A DNA stretch of 22,981 nt from assembly GCA_016210245.1 (NCBI GenBank), contig JACQUR010000539.1, positions 1 through 22,981 on the forward strand. The letters run 5' to 3'. This document shows positions 8,104 to 16,685 of this stretch, in pieces. The position numbers were made by a program, and so were the translations under genes. Numbering within the stretch: the stretch's first letter is position 1; the number at the start of each line of letters is the position of its first letter. Source of the DNA: Chloroflexota bacterium (GTDB taxonomy: Bacteria > Chloroflexota > UBA6077 > JACQUR01). A model generated the notes under the pieces. That model had not been told where the DNA came from. It saw only the letters and a list, made by a program, of their open reading frames with translations, and ran no database searches.

Positions 8104-8958
8104 GTGCCTACATTATCATATACATCGCCTGGTTCCCGGCGCTACGGCGAGACTGCGGGCGTCCAATTAATTACTGGCCTTGAGGCAGCGGGAGCTGATC
8201 CGTTCAGCGCAGGTCAGGCCGTCGACGCAGGCGTGCCGCTTGGCCTCAGCCCGCGCCACACCATTACGCTGCTTCACCGCCTGGCGGCCGGAGGCTGGCT
8301 TACCCGTATTAAGAAGGGCCTGTACGCGATCAACGATCCGGTGACCAGGCTGCCGAAGGCCCATCCCTTCGCCATCGGCGCCGCCATCGTCAGTCCGTCG
8401 GCCATCAGCCACTGGTCGGCCCTCCAGCACTGGGGGCTGACCGAGCAGCTCCCAACCACCGTGACGCTGTCGTCCCCGATCCGGACCTTCCCACCCGCCG
8501 ACGAAGCCGACGGACACGGCAGCCGTCCCGTCTGGAGCGTGGCTGGCATGCGCTACGAGTTCGTCGCGATTGCTAGGCCGCGCTTCTTCGGCGTCACCCA
8601 GGTCTGGGTCAACGAGCGCAACCAGGTGCCCATGTTCGACCGCGAGCGGGCTTTGCTCGACGCCTTCCACCACTTCCACATCTTCGGCTCGCTCTCCGTG
8701 GCGCTGGAGATCCTTGAGACCCACCTCAAGGACATCGACGTCCACCGCCTGGTAGAGCACGCGGTGCGTCTCGACATCGCGGTGGTGGTGAAGCGGCTCG
8801 GCTGGGCGCTAGAAGAATTGGGGGTGACGGCAGACGTGCTGGCCCCGCTCCGATCCTATCCCTCCAAGGGCGATTCGCCGCTCGACCCCGGCCGGCCCGC
8901 CCGCGGCCGTCACAATCCGACCTGGCGCGTCATCGAGAACCTGCACGATGGCCGATAA
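8104..8958 (+). CDS. abiEi: AbiEi-family antitoxin / transcriptional regulator
   Basis: A 284-residue protein starting at GTG 8104 behind AGGAAG (8093-8098). The N-terminal part (LGLSPRHTITLLHRLAAGGWLTRIKKGLYAI, about residues 48-78) is the winged-helix element of AbiEi antitoxins. The next segment (HPFAIGAAIVSPSAISHWSALQHWGLTEQ) and FVAIARPRFFGVTQVWV match the AbiEi C-terminal region, with DRERALLDAF conserved in the family. AbiEi is the antitoxin of the type IV AbiE abortive-infection system; it represses transcription and counters the nucleotidyltransferase toxin AbiEii. The toxin gene overlaps the 3' end by 11 bases (ATG 8948), the usual coupling, but is truncated. No internal defect is seen. 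Confidence 0.85.
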   Translation: MPTLSYTSPGSRRYGETAGVQLITGLEAAGADPFSAGQAVDAGVPLGLSPRHTITLLHRLAAGGWLTRIKKGLYAINDPVTRLPKAHPFAIGAAIVSPSAISHWSALQHWGLTEQLPTTVTLSSPIRTFPPADEADGHGSRPVWSVAGMRYEFVAIARPRFFGVTQVWVNERNQVPMFDRERALLDAFHHFHIFGSLSVALEILETHLKDIDVHRLVEHAVRLDIAVVVKRLGWALEELGVTADVLAPLRSYPSKGDSPLDPGRPARGRHNPTWRVIENLHDGR

Positions 8959-9166
8959 GAGGACGCCTCCGCTGCGGCCGCTTCGGCTGCGGATAGCGGC
9001 AGCAGCCCGCGCCGTGAGCAAGCCGCAGGTCGTGCTGGAGAAGGACTACGCCCTGAGCTACCTCCTGGCAGGAATAGCCGCCGTCCCCGCGCTGCGCGAG
9101 TCGCTCGTCTTCAAGATGCGTGGTATGATGTGGCCACAAGTGGTCACTGCAGGGAGATTGCCATGA
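8948..9166 (+). pseudogene. abiEii: abiEii nucleotidyltransferase toxin, N-terminal fragment
   Basis: ATG 8948 overlaps the end of abiEi. The fragment reads RAVSKPQVVLEKDYALSYLL, then AGIAAVPALRESLVFK, the N-terminal segment of AbiEii toxins. In the family LVFK is followed at once by GGTAL, the nucleotidyltransferase motif, and later by a DxD. Here the homology stops exactly after LVFK (about base 9116) and the frame runs into the regulatory region of the next locus, ending at 9166. The whole catalytic region is gone, so the product cannot be an active toxin. A deletion between abiEii and the phd-vapC locus explains the junction. Confidence 0.8.
9121..9147 (+). promoter_or_regulatory. extended -10 promoter with tandem palindromic operators
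   Basis: TGGTATGAT (9121-9129) is an extended -10 element; no good -35 box is visible. Directly after it come GTGGCCAC (9130-9137) and GTGGTCAC (9140-9147), two near-identical 8-bp palindromes 10 bases apart. This is the expected form of a Phd/YefM autoregulatory operator ahead of the gene at 9163. Confidence 0.55.
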
Positions 9167-9441
9167 AGCGGGTGGGTGTCCGCGAATTCCGCGACCATGC
9201 CACGCAGTACCTTGGCGGCGACGAGGTACTGGCCGTCGAGCGGCACGGGCAGACGATAGGCTTCTACATCCCGACCGGCGCCAGCCGGCAGGAGAGCTTT
9301 GTGCAGGCGCTGGAGCGCCTGGAACAGACCGCCCAGCGGGTGCTAACCGAGGCTGGGCTTTCCGAGGAGGAACTGAGTCGCCTCTACGACCTGAAGCAAC
9401 CTCTACCGGAGCACCGTCGACGCCGCGGCAGGATCGCCTAG
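9163..9441 (+). CDS. Phd/YefM-family antitoxin
   Basis: A 92-residue protein. ATG 9163 is chosen because GGGAG (9152-9156) precedes it and the Phd signature starts at once: VGVREFRDHATQYL, then VLAVERHGQTIGFYIP, the DNA-binding and dimerisation part. The acidic and basic C-terminal half (LERLEQTAQRVLTEAGLSEE) is the usual toxin-neutralising tail. It lies 6 bases before a vapC-type toxin gene, a typical TA operon layout. It probably represses its own promoter through the palindromes at 9130-9147. The gene looks intact although its toxin partner is broken. Confidence 0.85.
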   Translation: MKRVGVREFRDHATQYLGGDEVLAVERHGQTIGFYIPTGASRQESFVQALERLEQTAQRVLTEAGLSEEELSRLYDLKQPLPEHRRRRGRIA

Positions 9442-9447
9442 AGCGAC

Positions 9448-9743
9448 ATGCAACGGGTAGTTGACGCAAGCACCTTCGTGGCGGAAATACTGCGGGCGAG
9501 GGGCCGCAAGCTCCTGGCGCGTCCCGACCTTGATCTCGCCGTGGCGGCAGAGGCCATGAGCGAAACGGAACACGAGCTTCGCAAGCGGGTGGCGCTGTTA
9601 GTAGAGCGCGGGCACCTCGAAGCGGCGTCGGCGGCGCAATTGCTGGAGGAGGCCCTGGCTACGTACGATGGCAGCGAAAATCACGGTCGTCCCGCAGGAG
9701 GTCTACGCGGCTAGGGTGGGCGAGGCGCGGAAGCGAGTCCCCC
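9448..9743 (+). pseudogene. vapC: VapC-type PIN toxin, frameshifted and cut by an IS
   Basis: ATG 9448 begins VVDASTFVAEILRARGRKLL, with the first catalytic Asp of the PIN fold; the middle has MSETEHELRKRV. Near 9660-9670 the frame shifts: the original frame ends in a nonsense tail at 9714, while the +1 frame continues in family style with ITVVPQEVYAARVGEARKRVPR. PIN proteins then read DPDD and later carry the C-terminal acidic residues. Instead the inverted repeat of the IS66-like element starts at 9744. The remaining 3' part is not found on the far side of the IS, so sequence was lost there too. The toxin is inactive. Confidence 0.8.
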
Positions 9744-9758
9744 GTATCTTCTCAATAA
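9744..9758 (+). repeat. left terminal inverted repeat of the IS
   Basis: GTATCTTCTCAATAA, exact inverse of 11519-11533. It starts immediately after the RVPR codons of the vapC remnant. Confidence 0.9.
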
Positions 9759-9852
9759 GTCGGGGTAGTTCCGAGGGGCGGTGCTGTCCTGAAAGTCCGC
9801 GGGCGAGTATGATTGCCGCAGCACGGTGGCGAGCGAGGCGAGAGAGCGGAGC

Positions 9853-11505
9853 ATGCTGGAAGACGTGGACCTGTCGGGCATCCAGGACGAACGTGCCCGC
9901 CAGTGTATCGTCCGGCTGCTGAATCTGGTGGACGAGGTGACCGCTGCCCTGCGGAGCGCGCAGGAGGAGATCCAGCGGCTGCGGGACGAGATCGCGCGCT
10001 TGAAGGGGGAACAGGGCAAGCCGACGATCAAAGGCAACACCCCGCCGCCTCCGTCCCTGCCGCCCGACTACTCCTCGGAGCGCCAGCGCCGGGTGCCCAA
10101 GGAGCGGTCGAAGAGCCAGAAGACCGAGACGCTGCGCATCGACCGCGAGCAGGTGCTGGCCGTCGATCCCACCCTGCTGCCCGAAGACGCGGAGTTCAAG
10201 GGGTACGAGGACGTGGTGGTCCAGGATCTGGTCGTGGGCACCGACAACGTGCTGTTCCACAAGGAGAAGTACTCCTCGCCGGGCGCCGGCAAGACCTTCT
10301 TGGCCTCGCTGCCGCGGGGTTACGACGGGCAGTTCGGGCCGGGGATCAACGCGTTGGCGCTGGTGCTGGCCTACGGGGCCAACGTGAGCGAGCCGAAGCT
10401 GCTGGAGTTGTTCCGCGGCATGGGGGTGGTGCTGTCCGCCGGGCAGGTGTCGCAGCTGCTCATCCAGGACCAGGAGCGCTTCCACGCCGAGCACGCGGCG
10501 GTGCGGGAGGCGGGCCTGCGCAGCAGCCGCTGGCAGCACCTGGATGACACGAGCACGCGCGTCAACGGGCAGAACCACCATTGCCACCTCCTCTGCAACC
10601 CGCTCTACACCAGCTACCAGACCACCGCGGCGAAGGATCGGCAGACGGTACACGACGTGCTGCGCCTGAGCCGCCCCCGCACCTACCTGCTGAACGCCGA
10701 GGCGGAGCGGTTGCTGGCGGGGGTGCTGGCGGAGCGGACACGGCAGCAGCTCGCCACGCTGCCCCGGGACCAGGTGTTGGACGAAGCGACGATGCTCGGT
10801 GTGCTGGAGGCGGTGCGGCCCCCTCTGGGGCCCCAGCAGCGCAAATGGATCCTGGACGCCACGGCAGTCGCCGCCTACCACGCGCAGGACGAGGTGCCCG
10901 TAGTGGAGGTGCTGGTATGCGACGATGCTCCCCAGTTCACCTGGCTGACCAGGGAGTTGGCCTTGTGCTGGGTGCATGAGGCCCGTCACTACCACAAGCT
11001 GCTGCCCTGCTTTGCCCCCCACCAGCAGGTGCTCGACGCGTTCATGAAGCAGTTCTGGGACTACTACGCCGCGCTGCTGGCCTATCGGCAGGCGCCCACC
11101 CCCGAGGAGCGCGAGCGGCTCCGGGTGCAGTTCGAGGTCCTGTTTGCCACCCAGACGGGCTACGCCGCGCTGGACGAGCGGATCGCTAGAACGCGGGCCA
11201 AGCAGACGGCGCTGCTGCGGGTGCTGGACCACCCGGAGCTTCCGCTGCACAACAACCCGGCCGAACTGGGAGCACGCCAGCGCGTGCGCAAGCGCGACGT
11301 GAGCTTCGGGCCACGCACCGAGACCGGTGCCAAGGCCTGGGACACTTTCCAAACGCTGGCGGCGACCGCTACCAAGCTGGGCGTCAGCTTCTACGCCTAC
11401 CTCCACGACCGCGTCGCCCAAGCCTACCAGTTGCCGGGATTAGACACCCTCATCGCCGCCCGGGCCAAGGACCTCCGCCTGGACGCCTCCTGGAGCGGAC
11501 CCTAA
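9853..11505 (+). CDS. IS66-like DDE transposase
   Basis: A 550-residue protein from ATG 9853; a GTG at 9826 is an alternative start, but neither has a strong ribosome binding site. The N-terminus holds a coiled coil (about residues 22-60, LVDEVTAALRSAQEEIQRLR) as in IS66 TnpC proteins. Candidate catalytic residues are Asp231 or Asp232 in HLDDTSTRVNG, Asp357 or Asp358 in VCDDAPQF, and Glu471 in HNNPAELGARQRVRKRD, which parallels the DNNxAER motif of IS66. The frame is uninterrupted, so the element may still be active. No tnpA or tnpB accessory genes are present, unlike classical IS66. Its ends are the inverted repeats at 9744 and 11519. Confidence 0.85.
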   Translation: MLEDVDLSGIQDERARQCIVRLLNLVDEVTAALRSAQEEIQRLRDEIARLKGEQGKPTIKGNTPPPPSLPPDYSSERQRRVPKERSKSQKTETLRIDREQVLAVDPTLLPEDAEFKGYEDVVVQDLVVGTDNVLFHKEKYSSPGAGKTFLASLPRGYDGQFGPGINALALVLAYGANVSEPKLLELFRGMGVVLSAGQVSQLLIQDQERFHAEHAAVREAGLRSSRWQHLDDTSTRVNGQNHHCHLLCNPLYTSYQTTAAKDRQTVHDVLRLSRPRTYLLNAEAERLLAGVLAERTRQQLATLPRDQVLDEATMLGVLEAVRPPLGPQQRKWILDATAVAAYHAQDEVPVVEVLVCDDAPQFTWLTRELALCWVHEARHYHKLLPCFAPHQQVLDAFMKQFWDYYAALLAYRQAPTPEERERLRVQFEVLFATQTGYAALDERIARTRAKQTALLRVLDHPELPLHNNPAELGARQRVRKRDVSFGPRTETGAKAWDTFQTLAATATKLGVSFYAYLHDRVAQAYQLPGLDTLIAARAKDLRLDASWSGP

Positions 11506-11518
11506 CCCCTCCCCCTAG

Positions 11519-11533
11519 TTATTGAGAAGATAC
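11519..11533 (-). repeat. right terminal inverted repeat of the IS
   Basis: TTATTGAGAAGATAC, exact inverse of 9744-9758, 13 bases after the transposase stop codon. Confidence 0.9.
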
Positions 11534-11647
11534 CTAAAACAGGCTACGCGCTCTTTCTAACTCGCCACAGCTCTGGTAAACTGCACCTGAAGACGTCGGC
11601 TCTAACCAAAGCGCAGTGGGAATCTTGCGGAATCGCGGAGGCCAGGG

Positions 11648-14600
11648 ATGCCCGGGCTCCGGGGGAACAGCCACACTTCATCCGCGAAATCGACCGAGGC
11701 CGACTCTAATCTCGTCGGCCGCGCCGGCGAGATGCAGCGCCTCACCGCCGCGCTAACTCGCGCTGCTAAAAGCCGGGGCGGCACCATCTTCTTGACCGGC
11801 GAGGCCGGCATCGGCAAGACGCGGTTGGCTCAAGAAGCGCTGGTCATCGCTCAGGCGCGGGATTTTGGCGTATTGCAAAGCCGGGCTTACTCGGTCGAAG
11901 GCGATCTGGCCTACGCTCCTTTCACCGGGACCTTTGGTCCATTCTTGCGCGCCCTTGACCCGCCGCGGCGGCTGTCTTTGACCGGCGGGCTGCCCGATCT
12001 CGGTCGACTCTTCGGCGGGCTGCGTTTTCCGCCACCAGAGTCATTGGGCGATCCGGCGCTGGAAAAGACGCGCCTGTTCGAGAGCGTGGCTTGCCTCGTC
12101 GAGCGGCTGGCGCAACAATCTCCGCTGGTTTTGTTTCTGGATGACCTGCAATGGGCCGATGCCGCCTCGCTGGAGCTATTCCACTATGTGGCCCGCAGCA
12201 TGGCCGGACAAAGGGCCGTGCTGCTGGCCACCTGCACGACGCCGCAGCTCGATCTCACCCGCGGCCTGCGGATTATGATCCAGTCGCTGCAGCGCGCCGG
12301 GTTGGCGGAGGAGATTAAGGTTTCTCGCCTAGGCCCCGAGGAAGTGGCAGCGATAGCTCGCGAGCGGCTGGGTGGCGATCCGCCGGGGGCGTTGCTGGAA
12401 ATGCTGAATGCGCGGAGCGGGGGTACGCCGCTGTATGTCGAGGCGCTTGTCCGCGCCTTGGTCGAGGGCGGCCAGTTAATAAGAGGGGTAAATGGCTGGG
12501 AGCTGAGCCCGGGCGCCGGACAGGCATTGCCGGCGAGCGTGCGCGAATTGGTGCGCCAGCGGCTGGAGCGACTGGAGGAGCAGGAGCGCACCGTGTTGAA
12601 TCTCATTGCCGTGGCAGACGGCCCGGCGCCTTATGATCTGTTGGCAGTGGGGAGCGGTGTGCATGGTGCGGCGCTGGAAAGGGCGTTGGAACGTCTTCTG
12701 ACCCTGGGGTTAGTGGGCGAAGAAATGACGGGAAGCGAGGTGACCTACCGCTTCACGCATCCGCTGGTCCAGGAAGTCGCGTACGCCGATCTGTCAGAGA
12801 TAACTCGCCGCCACCTGCACGCTGCCGTGATCGAGGTCTTGGAGGTGACGAGGCCAGACCCCGCGGTTATGAACGGACAGGCTCTAAGTCGCCTGGCGCA
12901 TCATTACCGTGGTGCTGGAACAGACGTGGATCAGAGCCGCGCGCTGGAAGTCTTCCTGGCGGCCGGCGGGCGGGCCCGCGAGACCTACGCTAATGATGAA
13001 GCCGCGCGCTATCTCGCGGCGGCGTTGGCCCTGGTGAGGAGCGATCTTTCTGTGAAGGACCCGCGAAGCGAGACGGCTGACATCGGTCGGCAGCTCCCAC
13101 AGCTACTGGAGTCGCTGGGCGACGTTTGGGAGCGGGCCGGCGAGCTCGGCTCGGCCGTAGCGGCTTGGACGGAGGCTTTGGCAGAGTACAAACGGCGGAA
13201 TGAGGTCTTCGCGATCGCCCGCCTCTGCCGGCCGCTGGCGCTGGCGGAATGGGATCGCGGCCATCTCGATGCGGCACGCGCTTTTCTGGAGAGCGGGCTG
13301 ACGGCGCTGGCCGAGGAGGGCCCCTCGTCGGAACTGCTGGGACTTTACCTGGCCAAGATCACGATATGTAACCGGGTGGGCGACATATCGCAGGCCGCTA
13401 GCACGGCCGACGCGGCGCTGGCCATGGCCAAACAGTTGACATCGCCAAGGGCTGAGGCCGAGGCGCGCATCGCCGAATCGAACGTCTGCCTCTCCAGCTG
13501 GGATTTCATCGCAGCTCGTGAACAGGCCTCGATCGCATTGAGCGTCGCCGAGTCGGCTGCCAATCTCTCGCTGGCGCACGGCGCGCTTGACCGGATGACG
13601 TTGGCTACGCTCTTGTTGGGGGAACATCGTTACGGACGACAGCTCGCCGAAAGAGCGTTGGACCTCGCGCGACGTCTGGGCGGGGTCACGATCGAGCTGC
13701 TCCCTCGCTTCTGGATGTGTTGGGTACACTTTTTCGCAGGGAATTGGGATGAAGAGGTCCGTCGTGTTGGCGAGGGGCTTGCGCTGGCTCGGCGTGTTGG
13801 CCATACGCGCGCCGTGACGTACTTCCTTGGCTTGCGGGGGCTGACAATGGCCCTACGTGGTGACCTGGCCGGAGCGGAAGCGTGCGTCGCCGAGGCGCGG
13901 GCCACGTACGGCCATACGAGCGATCGCCATGTCCTCGTTTTCTTGCCCATCATCGAACTATTGCTGGCGCTCGAACGAGGGCAACCGATGCCGGCGCTCG
14001 CTGCCATCAGCAGCCTTGACCAGGACGGCCGGCTTTCGCTAACCGCGATGGTGCCTCCGCCTGGCGCCGCGTTCTGGCCAACGTTGGTGAGCGAGGCATA
14101 CGTCGCGGCCGGGCAACCAGAGAGAGCTATGGAGATCGTACGCCAACTCAAGGCGTTAGGCTCCTATTCGGAAGATGAGGCGAACCGGTTTGAGGCGAGG
14201 CAGATCAGCTACGCCTCCGCTCTGGCCGCGCGCGTCGAGGGCCTCGCGCGCTTGGGGGCCGGCGAGCGTAGCGCAGCTCTTGCCTGTCTGACGCGAGCCA
14301 TCGAAGGACTAGAAGTTTTGGAGTTACCGTTTGAGGCCGCGCGGGCTCGCCTGGACTGGGCCACGGCAGCCGTGGCCGCGGACGGTACCTTGCGCGAGGC
14401 TGTCGTCGCGGCTGCCCTGGAAAGTCTAACAGTTTTCGAGCGCATCGGCGCCCAGCGTTACGCTCGCCGTGCTCGGCAGTTGTGTCATAAACTGGGGGCG
14501 CATCCTCGCACGGTCCGCGGGCCAGTACTTACCGGCGCTACGCTGAGTCCCCGTGAGCTGGAGGTGTCGCGTCTGGTTGTCGAGGGTCTAACGGCCCCGT

Positions 14601-14740
14601 CGATCGGAGAGCGCCTTTGTATCAGCCCGCACACCGCCACGGCTCACATTCGCCGAATTTACTCCAGGCTGGGCATCAACTCCCGCCCTGCCCTGGCGCG
14701 CTACATGGTCGAGCATGACCTGGCGGACGCGAAGAGCTGA
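11648..14740 (+). CDS. large ATP-binding LuxR-family (LAL) transcriptional regulator
   Basis: A 1030-residue protein from ATG 11648, with GGAGG at 11637-11641. The AAA/STAND ATPase part follows the start: Walker A GEAGIGKT (residues 51-58) and Walker B LVLFLDDLQWAD with Asp165-Asp166. A long middle of helical, TPR-like sequence (about 400-930) is the presumed sensing and oligomerisation region. The C-terminus carries a LuxR/NarL helix-turn-helix (about 966-1021, LSPRELEVSRLVVEG). LAL proteins are often pathway-specific activators next to catabolic or biosynthetic genes and may bind a small inducer. The next gene starts 146 bases downstream in the same direction, and a dyad at 14804 lies ahead of it. 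Promoter signals of this gene itself are weak. Confidence 0.88.
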   Translation: MPGLRGNSHTSSAKSTEADSNLVGRAGEMQRLTAALTRAAKSRGGTIFLTGEAGIGKTRLAQEALVIAQARDFGVLQSRAYSVEGDLAYAPFTGTFGPFLRALDPPRRLSLTGGLPDLGRLFGGLRFPPPESLGDPALEKTRLFESVACLVERLAQQSPLVLFLDDLQWADAASLELFHYVARSMAGQRAVLLATCTTPQLDLTRGLRIMIQSLQRAGLAEEIKVSRLGPEEVAAIARERLGGDPPGALLEMLNARSGGTPLYVEALVRALVEGGQLIRGVNGWELSPGAGQALPASVRELVRQRLERLEEQERTVLNLIAVADGPAPYDLLAVGSGVHGAALERALERLLTLGLVGEEMTGSEVTYRFTHPLVQEVAYADLSEITRRHLHAAVIEVLEVTRPDPAVMNGQALSRLAHHYRGAGTDVDQSRALEVFLAAGGRARETYANDEAARYLAAALALVRSDLSVKDPRSETADIGRQLPQLLESLGDVWERAGELGSAVAAWTEALAEYKRRNEVFAIARLCRPLALAEWDRGHLDAARAFLESGLTALAEEGPSSELLGLYLAKITICNRVGDISQAASTADAALAMAKQLTSPRAEAEARIAESNVCLSSWDFIAAREQASIALSVAESAANLSLAHGALDRMTLATLLLGEHRYGRQLAERALDLARRLGGVTIELLPRFWMCWVHFFAGNWDEEVRRVGEGLALARRVGHTRAVTYFLGLRGLTMALRGDLAGAEACVAEARATYGHTSDRHVLVFLPIIELLLALERGQPMPALAAISSLDQDGRLSLTAMVPPPGAAFWPTLVSEAYVAAGQPERAMEIVRQLKALGSYSEDEANRFEARQISYASALAARVEGLARLGAGERSAALACLTRAIEGLEVLELPFEAARARLDWATAAVAADGTLREAVVAAALESLTVFERIGAQRYARRARQLCHKLGAHPRTVRGPVLTGATLSPRELEVSRLVVEGLTAPSIGERLCISPHTATAHIRRIYSRLGINSRPALARYMVEHDLADAKS

Positions 14741-14803
14741 CTCGCTGGCCCATTCAATTCCTCTTTCTAGCCTGTGAATACTCCCTCCTTCGGCAAGAGA
14801 TTA

Positions 14804-14846
14804 CCCCGATCAGGGGACATAGTCGGGTATCGCATCGCTGTATATT
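14804..14846 (+). promoter_or_regulatory. candidate activator dyad and weak promoter of the phosphotransferase run
   Basis: CCCC-GATCA-GGGG (14804-14816) is a short dyad. It lies 24 bases before a -10-like TATATT (14841-14846), with no acceptable -35 box at the right distance. This is the layout expected of a promoter that needs an activator near -35. The adjacent LAL regulator is the obvious candidate; binding is inference. Confidence 0.35.
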
Positions 14847-14886
14847 GGCAATACTCAATGGCCACCTCAACTGGAGGATAAGAAGA

Positions 14887-16632
14887 ATGGCAAACGACGG
14901 TGCAACGCGTGGTGGCGCGGCGACCCTTCCGCCTGGCGGGATCCCGACAGACGGGATGATTCCGACGCCGCCGGATTTTCCGGTCGTCTGGGAGAATCCA
15001 GATGACCAGCGGCTGTTCTGGGAACGCGAGAACATGCATTTCGCCGACCAGATGTCGCCGCTTAACGCCTCCATCTTGCAGGAGGCCATGGTGCCAGGCT
15101 GGAACGCCGCGGCGAGATATTACGAGCTGCCGGTGGTCGGCATGCGCGGCCTGCTGATCAACACCTACGTTTATTTCGGAATGATGCCAGTGTTTGCCTC
15201 GCCAGAGGAGTTGGCAGCTCGCGCCAGGCGATCGGAGGAGAAGTTTGCCGCCGTCCTTCCGCGGCTCGGCGTGCTTTGGGCCGAGGAATGGCTGCCCGAG
15301 ATCAAACAACACTTCGCCCATCTGGAGGGATTCGACCTCGCCAGCGCTACGATGCCGGCCCTTCATGCCCATCTGGCCGATGCCCTGCGGCGCTTCCAGC
15401 GACTGTATGAGATTCACTTCCTCCTGGGTTTCGTCAGTGCTCTCGCGATGGGTCAGTTCGAGGAGCTGTACCGCGATTTGTTTGGGAAGGACGGAACCTT
15501 CGAGCCTTTCAAGCTGCTGCAAGGCTTCGACAACAAGAGCCTCGAGACCGACCGCGCTATCTGGGAGCTGAGCCGAAAGGCGCTCGCGGATTCTGAAGTT
15601 CGCGGCGCGTTCGCACAGGGGGACGCCGCACGCGTGCGAGCGGCACTGGGAGTCACCGCCTCCGGCCGCTCTTTCCTGGCGGCGCTGGAGGGGTTTCTGG
15701 CGGAGTATGGCAAGCCCTCAGATAAGTTTGGCCTGGATACTCCGTCCTGGATCGAGGACCCCGCGCCGGTGATCAATGCGCTTTGTGCTTATCTGACGCA
15801 GCCGGAGCACGACGGAGCCAAGAAGCTGGCACAGCTCGCGGCCGAGCGCGATCGGCTGGTGGCCGATGCGCGCGAGCGCCTCAAAGGCTACCCGCAAGCG
15901 GTGGTGAGCCGGTTTGAGACGCTTCTCGCGGCGGCCCAGATCGGGACGGTCCTGCTGGAAGACCATCAGTTCTGGCAGGAGCAACCACAGGTTTACCATA
16001 CGCGCCGGCTGCTGCTCGAGTTCGGCCGACGCTTCGCGGGGGCCGGCCTGCTCGTTGCGGCGGACGATGTCTTTTTCCTCACGCTCGACGAGCTGCGCCA
16101 GACGGCCACTGACCTCGCTGCGCAAAAAACCATCGCCGACCGGCAAGCGCTTGTCGCGGCGCGACGAGCCGTGCGCGAGAGTTTCCGCCATGTCGCTCAG
16201 CCGCCCGTTCTGGGCACGCTTCCGCCCGGCCCGCCGCCCGATTCGCCCTTCATTCGCGCCGTCGGCAAAATGTTCGGCCAGGCGGAATTGCCCATTACGG
16301 CGCCCGACATCTTGCGCGGTAGCGCAGGATCGCCCGGGAAAGTGCGCGGCCCGGCCAAGGTCATCCGCCTGCTTTCGGAAGCAGAGAAGCTGCGGCCGGG
16401 GGATATTCTCGTGGCCGAAACCACCATGCCGCCCTGGACGCCGCTATTTGCGACCGCCGCGGCCGTCGTCACCGACACCGGCGGCGTTCTCAGCCACTGC
16501 GCGATCGTGGCGCGGGAGTACCGCATTCCCGCCGTCGTCGGCACCGGCCGTGCCACCGCCATCATTCGCGACGGCCAGATCGTTGAAGTGGACGGCGACG
16601 CCGGCGAGGTGCGCATCTCGGTGCTGCCATAA
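14887..16632 (+). CDS. PEP-utilising-enzyme-like protein with phosphohistidine swivel domain
   Basis: A 581-residue protein from ATG 14887 behind GGAGG (14873-14877); the frame is open 14 codons earlier but without a binding site. The C-terminal about 100 residues form the swivel domain of PEP synthase and PPDK (SPGKVRGPAKVIRL, GDILVAETTMPPWTPLF, DTGGVLSHCAIVARE) with catalytic His537. The first about 450 residues (VVWENPDDQRLFWERENMHF and onward) are mostly helical and resemble the substrate-binding region of rifampin-phosphotransferase-like enzymes. No ATP-grasp domain is present; one is encoded two genes downstream at 17851. Two-subunit phenylphosphate synthase of Thauera is divided this way, its His-bearing subunit transferring phosphate to the acceptor. 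The acceptor here is unknown. The first gene of the run, likely under LAL control. Confidence 0.85.
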   Translation: MANDGATRGGAATLPPGGIPTDGMIPTPPDFPVVWENPDDQRLFWERENMHFADQMSPLNASILQEAMVPGWNAAARYYELPVVGMRGLLINTYVYFGMMPVFASPEELAARARRSEEKFAAVLPRLGVLWAEEWLPEIKQHFAHLEGFDLASATMPALHAHLADALRRFQRLYEIHFLLGFVSALAMGQFEELYRDLFGKDGTFEPFKLLQGFDNKSLETDRAIWELSRKALADSEVRGAFAQGDAARVRAALGVTASGRSFLAALEGFLAEYGKPSDKFGLDTPSWIEDPAPVINALCAYLTQPEHDGAKKLAQLAAERDRLVADARERLKGYPQAVVSRFETLLAAAQIGTVLLEDHQFWQEQPQVYHTRRLLLEFGRRFAGAGLLVAADDVFFLTLDELRQTATDLAAQKTIADRQALVAARRAVRESFRHVAQPPVLGTLPPGPPPDSPFIRAVGKMFGQAELPITAPDILRGSAGSPGKVRGPAKVIRLLSEAEKLRPGDILVAETTMPPWTPLFATAAAVVTDTGGVLSHCAIVAREYRIPAVVGTGRATAIIRDGQIVEVDGDAGEVRISVLP

Positions 16633-16634
16633 CG

Positions 16635-16685
16635 CCCCAGCCACAAAACTGGGGAGCTGGAGGACCGCTTGACGAGCAGGCGGTC
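16635..16685 (+). other. two consecutive hairpins in the 127-base gap
   Basis: CCCCAG (16635-16640) pairs with CTGGGG (16649-16654) and GACCGC (16663-16668) pairs with GCGGTC (16680-16685). Neither is followed by a U-tract. They could act as an mRNA-processing or partial-termination element that sets lower expression of the following genes. Confidence 0.35.

Larger units (their letters stand above)
9744..11533 (+). mobile_element. IS66-like insertion sequence, 1790 bp
   Basis: The element is bounded by a perfect 15-bp inverted repeat, GTATCTTCTCAATAA at the left and its complement at 11519-11533. Similarity continues for about 10 more bases (GGGG at 9762-9765 and CCCC near 11510-11515). It carries one transposase gene. 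Flanks CCCCC on the left and CTAAAAC on the right share no clear target duplication, and the vapC gene does not resume on the right, so an adjacent deletion or recombination between copies is likely. Confidence 0.85.

Noticed and set aside
9703..11421. A 572-codon minus-strand frame opposite the transposase
   Set aside because: It is a shadow frame; the plus strand carries the DDE motifs and ends at the terminal repeats.
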